A DNA stretch of 64,000 bases from NCBI GenBank assembly GCA_964542475.1, contig CAZIUL010000015.1:18047-82046 (forward strand). The letters are read 5' to 3'. The notes beneath the pieces were generated by a model. It did no database searches and was not told the origin of the DNA. It saw only the letters and a list, made by a program, of their open reading frames with translations. Source of the stretch: CAZIUL01 sp964542475. Its GTDB lineage: Bacteria > Planctomycetota > B15-G4 > CAYZWU01. The position numbers were made by a program, and so were the translations under genes. Positions 35,799 to 44,800 of the stretch are shown here, one piece after another. Position 1 is the first letter of the stretch; every line of letters starts with the position of its first letter.

Positions 35799-36044
35799 TT
35801 ATTTGCAGTGCTTATACTTTTTCCTGTAGATGATAAGCCCGACCAGCCCTGAGCCTATCAGTAAAAGCGTTGAAGGCGAAGGCATGGGTGTGTTCGACTT
35901 CATGGTGTCCAGGGGTACGACCTTGTTTTCGGTGTGGGATGCCGAGCTTTGTGGATCCTCGGAATCAGAGGCCAGGGGGTTGTTTGCGATCATGCTTACT
36001 GAAAATAGAATCAACAGAAGTGTCAGAACCGCAATTTTATTCAT
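35799..36044 (-). CDS. short PEP-CTERM sorting-domain protein
   Basis: Only 81 residues long. It has a signal peptide (residues 1-26), about 28 polar residues, then a PEP-CTERM-like sorting signal: PSPST (55-59), a hydrophobic helix (LLLIGSGLVGLIIY) and a basic end (RKKYKHCK). In known systems an exosortase cleaves such tails in cells that make exopolysaccharide. No exosortase is seen in the window, but glycosyltransferase genes lie next door. The mature part would be very short and Ser/Asp-rich, possibly a carrier for glycosylation; that is inference. Confidence 0.75.
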   Translation of the reverse strand: MNKIAVLTLLLILFSVSMIANNPLASDSEDPQSSASHTENKVVPLDTMKSNTPMPSPSTLLLIGSGLVGLIIYRKKYKHCK

Positions 36045-36400
36045 TGTTTACCTCGTTCAGCTTCGATGCAGGCTTCGCGATTCTGAAATGCTGCAATCCT
36101 TGTTTACACGCGGCTGCACCAATAAAAACAGTCGATTTGATCGGAATGCCGGGCGACAAAACTACCCTAACTTCAGTCCCTGTCTTTGATAACGCAAATA
36201 CCTATTTAGGCTTTAACACCATTCGATAAGAAAGGCATTAGAGGTTTTTTTCAACCTCAATTGTATTTTGAAGATACTACACTTTTTTTCCGTGTGGATC
36301 AAGTGATAATGGAAAAAACAGTAATTTTTTTTCATGGAAGCACGGATATGTTTTTAAGGAATCGGGAGCAGGATCGGGAACGGGATCGGAAGATGAGAGA
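36045..36400. other. AT-rich intergenic stretch
   Basis: This region lies between the PEP-CTERM gene start (minus) and the 3' end of rnpB (minus). A short hairpin GAGGTT/AACCTC sits at 36241-36258. Runs of T and A occur at 36240-36340, and could include the rnpB terminator region or the PEP-CTERM promoter. I searched for a c-di-GMP riboswitch ahead of the PEP-CTERM gene and saw none. Confidence 0.4.
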
Positions 36401-36445
36401 GCCTGTTTACGGCACCTCGCGACGACGAATATAAAATAAGCAGGC
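36401..36445. repeat. palindromic intergenic element, partial copy next to rnpB
   Basis: GCCTGTTTACGGCACCTCGCGACGACGAATATAAAATAAGCAGGC (given by its span) matches the right half of the element at 10775-10951, including GTTTAC, the ACCTCGCGACGA core and the AAATAAGC end. The terminal GCCTG and CAGGC pair. It starts ten bases beyond the 3' end of the RNase P RNA and may contribute to its termination. Confidence 0.7.
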
Positions 36446-36454
36446 AAAGAAAAG

Positions 36455-36831
36455 TGCCTTCAGGATGCCTGCTGTAAGCCGCATTCTGTCCCTTCCTCAC
36501 GGAAGGTGGCAGCCATTCATCTAGGATTCGCCTCACGGTGAACCTCGAACGACCTACCCGGGAGTGCTTACGATGCGGGCCACATCATCCTCCCCTATTT
36601 GGTCTTTCTCCGGGTGGGGTTTACCTAGCCGGGAAAGTCACCTTTCCCGCTGGTGCGCTCTTACCGCACCTTTTCACCCTTACCCGCATGTTTGATCATG
36701 CGGGCGGTATTTTTTCTGTGGCACTGGCCCTATTCTTGCGAACGGTGGGCGTTACCCACCACCCTGCCCTTTGGAGTGCGGACTTTCCTCTCCCTAAAAA
36801 AGGAAACGGCTGCCTGGGCATCCTGAAGGCG
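36455..36831 (-). ncRNA. rnpB: RNase P RNA (class A)
   Basis: This is the catalytic RNA that removes the 5' leader of tRNA precursors. Read on the minus strand it has the conserved GAGAGGAAAGTCCGCACTCC block near the 5' end, GGCAGGGTGGTGGGTAACGC, the GGTAAACCCCACCCGGAG region and the 3' part GACAGAATGCGGCTTACAGC. The 5' TTCAGGATGCCCAGGCAGC and 3' GCAGGCATCCTGAAGGC ends pair to form helix P1, which sets the boundaries to within a few bases. The length of about 377 nt is normal. Copies of a palindromic repeat lie on both sides. Confidence 0.96.
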
Positions 36832-36901
36832 ACATTTATATAAATAGTGAGAAGGTTCTTGTCAAGTCTTTTGATTCAGGCGCTAATGAAGGATCAGGGC
36901 C

Positions 36902-36970
36902 TTAGCCAGCTTATTTCATACTCTTTGTCGCGAGGTGCCGCAGCAGAAGAGTATGAAACATGCGGGATAG
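36902..36970. repeat. palindromic intergenic element, compact copy upstream of rnpB
   Basis: TTTCATACTCTT (36914-36925) and AAGAGTATGAAA (36947-36958) are perfect inverted repeats around GTCGCGAGGTGCCGCAGCAG. On the minus strand the order CTCTTCTGCTGCGGCACC then TCGCGAC matches both halves of the 10775-10951 element without its inner insertion. It lies about 70 bases upstream of the rnpB 5' end. Confidence 0.8.
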
Positions 36971-37041
36971 TCCATGCGTCATCCATATCAAAAGGCTGAA
37001 TAGAGAAAAACACTGTACGGTTGAATCAAGGAGTAGGTTTC

Positions 37042-37650
37042 ATGGAGTTTGTCTACGTAGTGAAAAGGTATGATCTTTTTGACCTCGAATTTCCGCACGG
37101 TTTCCTGGCAGGGATGGATAGCGGTGGGGTTGCTGAGTTCCTGTCTCATATAAAAGAGAAGGGCTTTTTCATCGAGAGACGGTTTTGCGAGATGGATTCC
37201 GGCTTCAAGCAGATCATTCCGTATTCAGTCATCGAACACAACAACAAGGTTTTGCTTTTGAAGAGAACGAGTTCCCAGGGAGAGGCGCGGCTCCACAACA
37301 AGAGTTCGATCGGCGTCGGCGGTCATATCAACCCGATTGACGGAGCGGAAGACACCTTGATGAACGGATGTATCAGGGAAATCGAAGAGGAGCTGGTCAT
37401 CGAAGAAGATTTTGAGCCGGTGCCCAGGGGAATCATCAATGATGAGTCCAATGCCGTGGGTTCGGTTCATTTCGGAGTGGTTTTTTTGGTACGGCTTGGC
37501 GCCGGCAATGTAAAAGTCAGAGAGACTTCCATGATGACAGCCGAATTCGTCGATATCGGGGAGCTGAAACGGATGATCCACAGAGAAGATACTAATTTCG
37601 AAACGTGGTCTTCCCTGATCATCGATGCACTGGATTCGGTTTTGTCTTAA
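37042..37650 (+). CDS. NUDIX hydrolase
   Basis: The Nudix box lies in about residues 95-120: GGHINPIDGAEDTLMNGCIREIEEELVI, given here only as its key elements GGH, the REIEEEL helix and surrounding residues. Nudix enzymes hydrolyse nucleoside diphosphates linked to another moiety; the substrate is not predictable. The N-terminal 60 residues (FVYVVKRYDLFDLEFPHGFL) form an unrecognised extension. AAGGAG eight bases before ATG 37042 sets the start. No operon partners are visible. Confidence 0.88.
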   Translation: MEFVYVVKRYDLFDLEFPHGFLAGMDSGGVAEFLSHIKEKGFFIERRFCEMDSGFKQIIPYSVIEHNNKVLLLKRTSSQGEARLHNKSSIGVGGHINPIDGAEDTLMNGCIREIEEELVIEEDFEPVPRGIINDESNAVGSVHFGVVFLVRLGAGNVKVRETSMMTAEFVDIGELKRMIHREDTNFETWSSLIIDALDSVLS

Positions 37651-38212
37651 AAGGAATAAAAAGGCAGCCACTGGATAGATTGGAAAGGTGGATAGAGGAA
37701 AACACCTATTAAAAGCCTAAATAAGGATCTTTTTTAGAAGGACTCTAAATAAAGGGGTCCAGTGGCCACCTATTTTTGTTTGGTTTTTAGTGAGCAAAAA
37801 ATTTCAGAATATTACTGTCATTGAGAGCATTTGATCTAATTGGTTAAAAGAAGACGCTCTGAAATCCCAACCACAAAATTTCGGGCATCGTGGATCAACA
37901 ATGTATTTTCCGGTAAATAAATTGTCAAAGCCTTTTTGTAAATTATTCCCGATAAACTTGATACATCAATATCGGCTATGGAATCCGCATTGCGAAAAAA
38001 CCAAGATAACATGTAATCTCGTAGTCATTCTACTAATCGGTGGGTCTCAGGACGCTCTTCAAGGAAATATTGAATTTTTGAGGCGTCTTGTGGGAAGAAG
38101 TTCCGGGAGTGGGTGTGCTGTACGGTATTAGAAAATCTCGCTGCAGGGATCAGGAAACGAGAAAGCCTGTGCTGTTATCCCTTGCCCGAGAGGTTCGCCA
38201 GAAGCAGAAACC
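37651..38212. other. AT-rich gap with a possible short inverted-repeat element
   Basis: CCACTGGA at 37668-37675 and TCCAGTGG at 37758-37765 are inverted, and the flanking bases (AAAAAGGCAG and CCACCTATTTT) also pair with a few mismatches, so 37658-37775 may be a decayed mobile element. The rest, 37776-38212, is AT-rich with no convincing gene; the 76-residue frame at 37901 has no family features. Confidence 0.35.
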
Positions 38213-41131
38213 TCATTTCTTGGTTTTCGGAGATAAGTGAAACTCCATTGAATCGTTGTCTCCCCTCTTGATTAAAACAGTTTTTCTTAATGTCACGTAT
38301 CCCTGGGATTGAATGATCAACCTGTATTTTCCAGGAACTATGCTGGAAAGTGTGGCATGTCCCAGTTTTCCGGTTTTTACCTTAAAAAATGAGTTTGCGG
38401 GGCCTCCTGTGATCGTTATACCGGACGCCAAAGAGAAACCGGATTGCTCCTGCACTGTAATTTCGATGTTCCCCAGATCATCCAGCGTGACCGCACCAGC
38501 ATTGTTTTTGCCTTCATGCACCCTGATCTGTTTCGGTTTGATGACGGGCTTCTGAGGGTTGCCGAGCACGATATCGTACACGGCAGGTTTCAATCCCAAG
38601 AACACAAACTGTCCGTTATCATCGGTTCTCGTCCACATTATACCGGTCTTGGCAACAGCCTCGTTCGCAGGTTTGTTGTTATGCTTTGTTTTTTGTGACT
38701 GGTTTTTTGGAGATGACGGAGCATCAGGCCTCAAATAGACGCTGATTCCAATCAGGGGGGATTTGTTGAACGCTTGAACCCTGCCTTTGAGTGTTCCGCT
38801 GCGGTCCAAACGAAAATTCAGATAGGTTTCTGAATGATCAGGAGCAACGGACAGATGTATAGGCCGACTTTTTTGAAAGCCTTTGGCAGACACCTGGATT
38901 GTGTAGCTTCCGGGTTTGACGTGGTTCAAGCGGAAGCTGCCGTCATCGGTGCGGAAAAACATGTTTTGTTCTTTTGTCCCGGATTCAAGCGAGGCGTTTT
39001 TCACTTTCCCGGGCCCAAAAGTGCCGGAACTAAGGGTCACAAAGAACTCCGTCAAGGGGAGATAAGTGGACGAATCCACGACCTGACCGTGTATATTGCA
39101 TAACGGCAGCAGTTCGATAAGTATGTTTTTCTCATCAGGAACGATGTCTGTTATTATTCTGCCGTTAAAGTCATGTTTCCAGAACCTGACCATTAATATA
39201 TCGTCCGGTAGAAGCCCGTTCACCAGAAAGCGGCCGTCCTCCCCGCTTCTGTGGAATCCCCTGAAATGTGTGAGCTCTTTGTTTTTTGGCAGGTTCCATT
39301 TGTATATATTGTTTATTGCATCGAGATTGCCTGACTTTTTGTTCTCGGCTTGTTTTAGACGGCTTTGGATCTGTTTTTTAGGGCGAACTGTATTACTGTC
39401 GCTGTTTTTGCCGGAAGGATCAGATGCAAGTGCAACGACCGTGACAAGCACATCGTCCAGAGGTGCGCCGAAGCAATCACACACAGTTCCTGAAATCGAA
39501 AGACCGTCTGCAAGAGACAGTGTCAGGTTCTTATTTTCACCTGCCCCAAGCACGATTTCCTCAGGAACCGAACGGAGTTCATCTGAGACAGCGGAGATCC
39601 GGTATTCGCCTTCCGAAAGCTTTTTAAACGAAAAACAGCCTTCAGAATCCGACAAAGCGATCGGGAATATCTGAAATACTCTTGTAAGAACCGGTTTGAC
39701 ACCGTCGATCACTATCCGCGCTCCATCTGCGCAAGAACCATCCGGTTTGTAAACACGCCCCTCGAAACTCGAACATGAAGAGAGCACGATTTCGATGTTC
39801 TCGATGGTCTCGCCCGGCAACAGGATGAGATTATTGATAAGAACCGGCGCATGCGTCTGATGAGAAACCAGGATTGTGATCTCTCCCGCACCAACCGGTT
39901 TTAGCAGGAATTCGCCTGATTTATCCGAAACCGTACGGATTTCCTTTTTTTCCCATAGATCGCTTTGAAATACCCTTACCTCAGCGTTTTCGACCGGCCT
40001 TCCATCAGGATCGAAAACCATGCCTGCAACAGCTCCCTCTTTTTTCAGGTAAATTTTATGAACTACATCAGTTTTCTTCATTCTGGAAAATGAGTCCCTG
40101 ACAAGGGTGGAATACCCGTCTGCACGGATCAGAAGACGGTAGCCCCTGGTAGGCATTTTTTCAAAATGGAACATTCCTTTTTCATCTGTGCAGAGCTCTT
40201 CCCTGTATACCTCCCTTGATTCTCCCTTCTCTTTGTAACCGATTGCGAACGTTACGCAGGCCGCAGCGACTGGCTGAGCAGAATCCGCGTCGAGCACGAT
40301 GCCGTTCAGTGGAGGGGCTGCTTTTAGCGGAACTTTGACAAAGTTCTCCTTATCCTCATGAATGAACAAGGCATCCAACTTCTTCAGATCGAAATCACCA
40401 TGAAATACCTCGAGATCGATTTTTTCTTGAGGAAGGCCGGTGAAACGGAATGTTCCATCCGCTTCTGATTCGACCAGGGAGGAAAAGGAACTGTTGCTCG
40501 CGCGAATCAGGGCCTTTTGCACGGGCGTTTCTGTTTCTATATCAGTGATCAGTCCTGTCAGCAGCAGCCCGGCTTCTAGCTCGATTTCGATATCGTCGTC
40601 AGGCAGGGCCAGCATTGAAGGAGATGGGGCAAAGCCCTCCTTTTTCACATGAAGCATGAAGGCTCCTTCTTCAGGAACCGGTATGCTGAAACGTCCATCA
40701 GCATCTGAATACACCGTTGCCGTGTGGTCTCCGAGCGGGATTGACGGCTGGAGGAAGTCAGGGATAGCGGATTCAACAGTTACTTCGGCCTCATTTACAG
40801 GATCGCTTTGTTCGTCGACCACCCTTCCCCGGATTGATGAGGAGAGTATGGAAGATGGGATGGTTTCTGTTTCAATAACCGCTCTGATGGAATTTTCCGG
40901 CAAGTCTGTCGATGATTCAGCAAGGTTGTTGATTGACAGGAGCCCGCTTGGAACTCCCGTCTTCTTGGTTTGGGAGGCGTTTTGTATGCGGTGGGGGGTG
41001 TCAGAGGGCCCGGTTGGCTTTGTCTGGTATCCGAATTCAAAGTCCGGTAACAAAAAAACAGACAGGGCAAATATAAAAATTCCGAAGACGATTACGATGC
41101 GTAGCGGGAGGGATGTCGATCTGATTGACAA
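38213..41131 (-). CDS. membrane-anchored protein of carboxypeptidase-regulatory-like repeats
   Basis: After an N-terminal membrane segment (IVIVFGIFIFALSVFLLP) and a polar linker, about nine beta-sandwich repeats follow, each opening with a pattern such as IRGRVVDEQSDPVNEAEV, VAGMVFDPDGRPVENAEV, ISGTVCDCFGAPLDDVLV or LKGRVQAFNKSPLIGISV and closing with GxFxxxxLxPGxYxxxV-type strands. These are CarboxypepD_reg-like domains, common in large secreted or surface proteins. The 972-residue protein is likely periplasmic or surface-facing and adhesive or structural; no catalytic domain is visible. It diverges from a similar protein at 41829, implying duplication. Confidence 0.82.
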   Translation of the reverse strand: MSIRSTSLPLRIVIVFGIFIFALSVFLLPDFEFGYQTKPTGPSDTPHRIQNASQTKKTGVPSGLLSINNLAESSTDLPENSIRAVIETETIPSSILSSSIRGRVVDEQSDPVNEAEVTVESAIPDFLQPSIPLGDHTATVYSDADGRFSIPVPEEGAFMLHVKKEGFAPSPSMLALPDDDIEIELEAGLLLTGLITDIETETPVQKALIRASNSSFSSLVESEADGTFRFTGLPQEKIDLEVFHGDFDLKKLDALFIHEDKENFVKVPLKAAPPLNGIVLDADSAQPVAAACVTFAIGYKEKGESREVYREELCTDEKGMFHFEKMPTRGYRLLIRADGYSTLVRDSFSRMKKTDVVHKIYLKKEGAVAGMVFDPDGRPVENAEVRVFQSDLWEKKEIRTVSDKSGEFLLKPVGAGEITILVSHQTHAPVLINNLILLPGETIENIEIVLSSCSSFEGRVYKPDGSCADGARIVIDGVKPVLTRVFQIFPIALSDSEGCFSFKKLSEGEYRISAVSDELRSVPEEIVLGAGENKNLTLSLADGLSISGTVCDCFGAPLDDVLVTVVALASDPSGKNSDSNTVRPKKQIQSRLKQAENKKSGNLDAINNIYKWNLPKNKELTHFRGFHRSGEDGRFLVNGLLPDDILMVRFWKHDFNGRIITDIVPDEKNILIELLPLCNIHGQVVDSSTYLPLTEFFVTLSSGTFGPGKVKNASLESGTKEQNMFFRTDDGSFRLNHVKPGSYTIQVSAKGFQKSRPIHLSVAPDHSETYLNFRLDRSGTLKGRVQAFNKSPLIGISVYLRPDAPSSPKNQSQKTKHNNKPANEAVAKTGIMWTRTDDNGQFVFLGLKPAVYDIVLGNPQKPVIKPKQIRVHEGKNNAGAVTLDDLGNIEITVQEQSGFSLASGITITGGPANSFFKVKTGKLGHATLSSIVPGKYRLIIQSQGYVTLRKTVLIKRGDNDSMEFHLSPKTKK

Positions 41132-41258
41132 AGGTTTCTTGCCTGTAAAATCAGTTAGGCGGACGTGATCGCGTGCTTTTGAGTATCCAATAATGCTCTT
41201 AATGGTACCAATTTAGCATCTGATTCGCAAATGTTTGGCAAGCTCATCAACTGGTGTC

Positions 41259-41289
41259 AAAAAAAGAAGCACCCCCGGAAGGGTGCTTC
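41259..41289 (-). terminator. rho-independent terminator on the minus strand
   Basis: Read on the minus strand, GAAGCACCC pairs with GGGTGCTTC around a short loop and is followed by TTTTTTT. It has no protein gene immediately before it and lies about 130 bases upstream of the 972-residue gene start. It therefore ends either a small RNA or an attenuated leader of that gene. Confidence 0.8.
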
Positions 41290-41350
41290 ATAGTTTCCAT
41301 CGCAAGGCAACTCCTCTACAATTCCTGACGCGGCAAGAAGTTAAAACTAT
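41290..41350 (-). ncRNA. structured RNA candidate: leader or small RNA
   Basis: On the minus strand ATAGTTT (41350-41344) pairs with AAACTAT (41296-41290), and nested inside AACTTCT (41342-41336) pairs with AGGAGTT (41315-41309) with one G-T pair. The terminator follows directly. The inner stem hides AGAGGAG, which precedes an ATG of a 17-codon frame running into the terminator. It could be an attenuator leader or an independent small RNA. I could not match it to a known riboswitch or to 6S RNA. The 5' end is unknown. Confidence 0.4.
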
Positions 41351-41443
41351 TACGAGGAAACTTCCATCAATACCGTAAACCGTCAAAAAGCCTATCCATA
41401 AAAAACGGTTCCGGTATCAAAGAATCAAAGAGCGATTTTTTAA

Positions 41444-41505
41444 CCGCTTCATTCTCTGCAGGTGAATGAAAGGTCCGCTTCATTCTCTGCAGGTGAATGA
41501 AAGGT
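41444..41505. repeat. two perfect tandem copies of a 31-base palindromic unit
   Basis: The unit CCGCTTCATTCTCTGCAGGT plus GAATGAAAGGT occurs at 41444-41474 and again without gap at 41475-41505. Each unit contains TTCATTC and GAATGAA inverted around TCTGCAGGT. It may be a double operator for a dimeric regulator or a recent slippage duplication of a hairpin. Confidence 0.85.
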
Positions 41506-41828
41506 CGTTTTTTTCCTTATTTAACCTATTGACGGAAACAAGTTTCTCAAGGTTCGATGATTTGAAGAGTTTTGTGCACCTAATTGCATGTGTGCAGAAA
41601 AGGCACATATAGGACGCGGGTTGAGCTGCTCCGTTTCAGTGATGAGTAATTAACATACGTAATTAACATACAGTAGGTCACGATGTTACAGAGGGCTTAG
41701 GAGCAACCGCTTGATTAATGGAGGCATGTTTTTTGCCTACCAAGAAACTAAAGTTTTGCTTTATCTGGAAGGAAATTTTGTAGAATATACACGGATTCAA
41801 GGGATTCAAGAGTTGGAATTGATATAAA

Positions 41829-44800
41829 ATGAGCCCCGTGCGAAAAAGAACGGTTTCAGTTCCACCGCTTCTGGCCGTTGTTCTATCTTTGGCAATGCTT
41901 GCCTTGGTCAGTTTTGTTCTGTTTTGGACAAGCGAGAGCTTTGAAGAACATTCTGTCCCGAAACCTGCAGACACCGAATCAAACCCCACAGATGTTCACG
42001 CTGATCCCTCTGAAAAGCCGCACACTCACGGGGAGCTGAACGGATCAGAGCCAAAAGAAGCTGTTTTTTCTATATATGAGCAGGATGCTTTCGAGCACGT
42101 TGCTGCCCGTGGTGACCAGTGTTTTTGCATCATGGGAAAGGTGATGATGAAGAACGGCGGTCCCTTGCCGCCGGGTCTCAAGGTCACATGCCTGCCCAAG
42201 GAGCCCCCGTTTGCATCGGTCTCGATCCAAAAAAAGAATAACAGCGAGTCGACTGCATTCACGGAAAGCGGGGATCTCTTCGATGCGTTGACTCAACCAA
42301 ATGCCCTTATCAGCCGGAACGGACTGCTATTTCTCAAGGGAGTGGAAAACAGGAGGCTTTTCCTGTTTCCTGTACACCCGTATTACAGAGCTGCAAGAGA
42401 ATTGCCGCAGCAGCCTGTTCCGCTCGAAAAGATCGAAAAAGGCGAGATTGCAGGAAAAGTGGTGTTGATCCTGGAAGAGGCCGGTGTAATCGAAGGCAGG
42501 GTTCTTGAACCGGATGGCGGCCCGGCTCGCTCAACGACTCTAACTCTCAAAGAGGAGTTCAGCGCGTTCAGCGTTTTTTCGGCCCGGAAAGGGATTGTCA
42601 CCCCTTTTACGGTAGAAACATCGGAAAACGGCACCTTCCGCTTCGAACAGGTTCCTGTAGGCCTGATTATGATCCTTGAAGCCGGCTTGTCCGGCTTCGC
42701 TCCTGTTAAAAAGGAACATCTCGTTGCAAGAGCGGGCAAATCAACACGAATAGAATTGACCTTGCCCATTCCATCCTCGATATGCGGTATGGTGAAGAAT
42801 AGAGCCGGGGAGGGCGCCCCAAGCGTTAAGGTTGTGCTTGGAGAATCCGCGATTTCGTTCAGCAGCCCACAGGGCGTCAAGCCAAAGGAAAGCCTGACTG
42901 ACCGAGATGGGAGGTTCGAATTTTCAGATCTGCCCGAAGGCAAATACACGTTGAAGCTTCTCGAGTCCGGTTATCTCAGGAAATCGCTGAGCGGGATTAC
43001 GGTTTTACCCGGTGAGACGATAGATGACATTGTGCTTGTTCTCGATGAGGGCCTGGCGATTTCAGGAACAATTTCGGACCAGGCGGCTGAACCCATCCCC
43101 CTGGCAGATATCACGGCTACAAGATCACTAAACCTCGGCAATATAGGCGAAAGCATAACGGACATGCAGAATCCTATAGAGGCAAGGGCGGACGAATCGG
43201 GTCGTTTCGAAATCAAAGGCCTCGACAGCTCCGCCTACGACTTGAAAATAAATGCTGAAGGTTTTGCCCCGAGCGAAAAGAACAACATCAAGGCCGGCAA
43301 GGAAGAGCTTTACGTTGTGCTCCCAAAAGGCGGGGTGCTCAAGGGTATTGCCTTCTCTGCTGTGGATGGAGGCGCTGTAAAGGACTATACGATACGTTTG
43401 AAGAACCGTACAGCGCAGGGAAGGTCGTATTTGGATCCTATGGGCCTGAAGAGTGAAACCAAGCACACGGTCCGTGATGAAAAGGGCAAGTTTTCGATCA
43501 CCGACCTGTCGCCCGGGTCCTATAAGCTGACATTCAAAGCGGATGAACACGGTAAGTTGACAATCAACAATATCGAGGTGGAGTCAGGCAAAACCGTTTA
43601 TGGAATCATAGCTGCGATGCCGGGTGAATGTGTCATCTCCGGAACAGTTGTTGACTTTCTCACCCGCGAGCCGATCGAGGGGGCCATGGTTTCCCGGAAA
43701 GCCGGTTTGGAAGGGATTCTTAGAGGGTTTATGGATGACGACGCAGCTTTTTCAGACTCGTCTGGATGCTTCCGAATGGGCGGGTTGGCAGCGGGTTCTG
43801 TCAGGTTGATCGTAACGCATGCCCGATACAAAGATCTGCCTCTCGAAGAAGTAACGCTACTAGAAGGCGAAAAGAGGGAAGGGCTCGAGCTGTTGATGAG
43901 CCGGGGATCCGCTATAGAAGGGCTGGTGTCGGGTCCTGACAGGCAACCCCTGTTCGGTGTTCACATCCTTGTCACTAACATGACCGGCACCAAGATCAAA
44001 TCAGCCAGAACCGATGGAGACGGCAATTATATAGTGCAGGGCCTTTCCAAGGGTTCCTATGCGGTCACAAAGATGCCTGACAGCTTTTCATTCGACCCGG
44101 ACAACTCTGCCAGCGCATGGATCAGCAGCATCCAGAGCCAGAGCATTGTGTTGGGAGAGGATGAGATCCGGGAGTGCGACTTCACGGCAGGACTTTTCGA
44201 GGAGATCGGATGCGAACTTACGGGAGTCGTGCGCGAAAACAGCCTGCCCGTATCAGGCGTGGTTATCAGCCTGCTTCCTGCCGGCCCCAAGGAGGGAAAG
44301 GCTCTGAAGCCGAAAACCTCATCGTGCAACAAAAGGGGTGAGTACGGTTTTAAGGGTGTCGTGCCCGGCCAATACACTCTGCGCTTCGTCAAGATGGGGG
44401 ATATCTCTCTCGGCGCTGCCAACGAGATAGTATTCGAGTTGGAGGTGCCTGACCTAGTCAGCTTCAGGTACGACGTGGATCTACCCGGCGGATCGATCTC
44501 AGGCACGGTGAGGGATGAAGAGGATCACTCGTTGCTCGACTCCATCCGCATTGTTCTGGAAAAGAACGATACGGATGGCAGCGTTGACTCCTTCACGCAT
44601 GCGAAGGGCAACCGCGTGGCGGAGATCTATACGAATCCGGACGGCCGATTCAAGCTGTGCAACCTGCGCGAGGGTTCCTACAGGATCCGCGCGGGCGGCG
44701 GGAACATTTTCGGAATGAACCCCGGGGGATACGGGATCCGGACCGTTGATGACCTTGACATCGCTGAAGACGAGCACATGGACGGTCTTGTCATCGATCT

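Larger units (their letters stand above)
41132..41828. other. divergent intergenic region with structured RNA candidate and tandem repeat
   Basis: This 697-base gap separates two related repeat-protein genes. It holds an intrinsic terminator and structured segment read on the minus strand (41259-41350) and a tandem 31-base repeat (41444-41505), listed separately. The 41506-41828 part is AT-rich, has GGATTCAAG twice (about 41793-41810), and must carry the promoter for the plus-strand gene. No protein gene is supported. Confidence 0.6.

Noticed and set aside
36045..36400. c-di-GMP riboswitch ahead of the PEP-CTERM gene
   Set aside because: The conserved GCAAAGC and GGTAGCGGGGTTACC-like elements are missing.
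41444..41505. CRISPR array
   Set aside because: There are only two units, with no spacer between them, each a palindrome, and there are no cas genes in the window.
41259..41560. 6S RNA or signal recognition particle RNA
   Set aside because: The SRP core (AGGTCAGG...GGAAGCAGC) is absent and I could not build the long central-bubble hairpin of 6S RNA.
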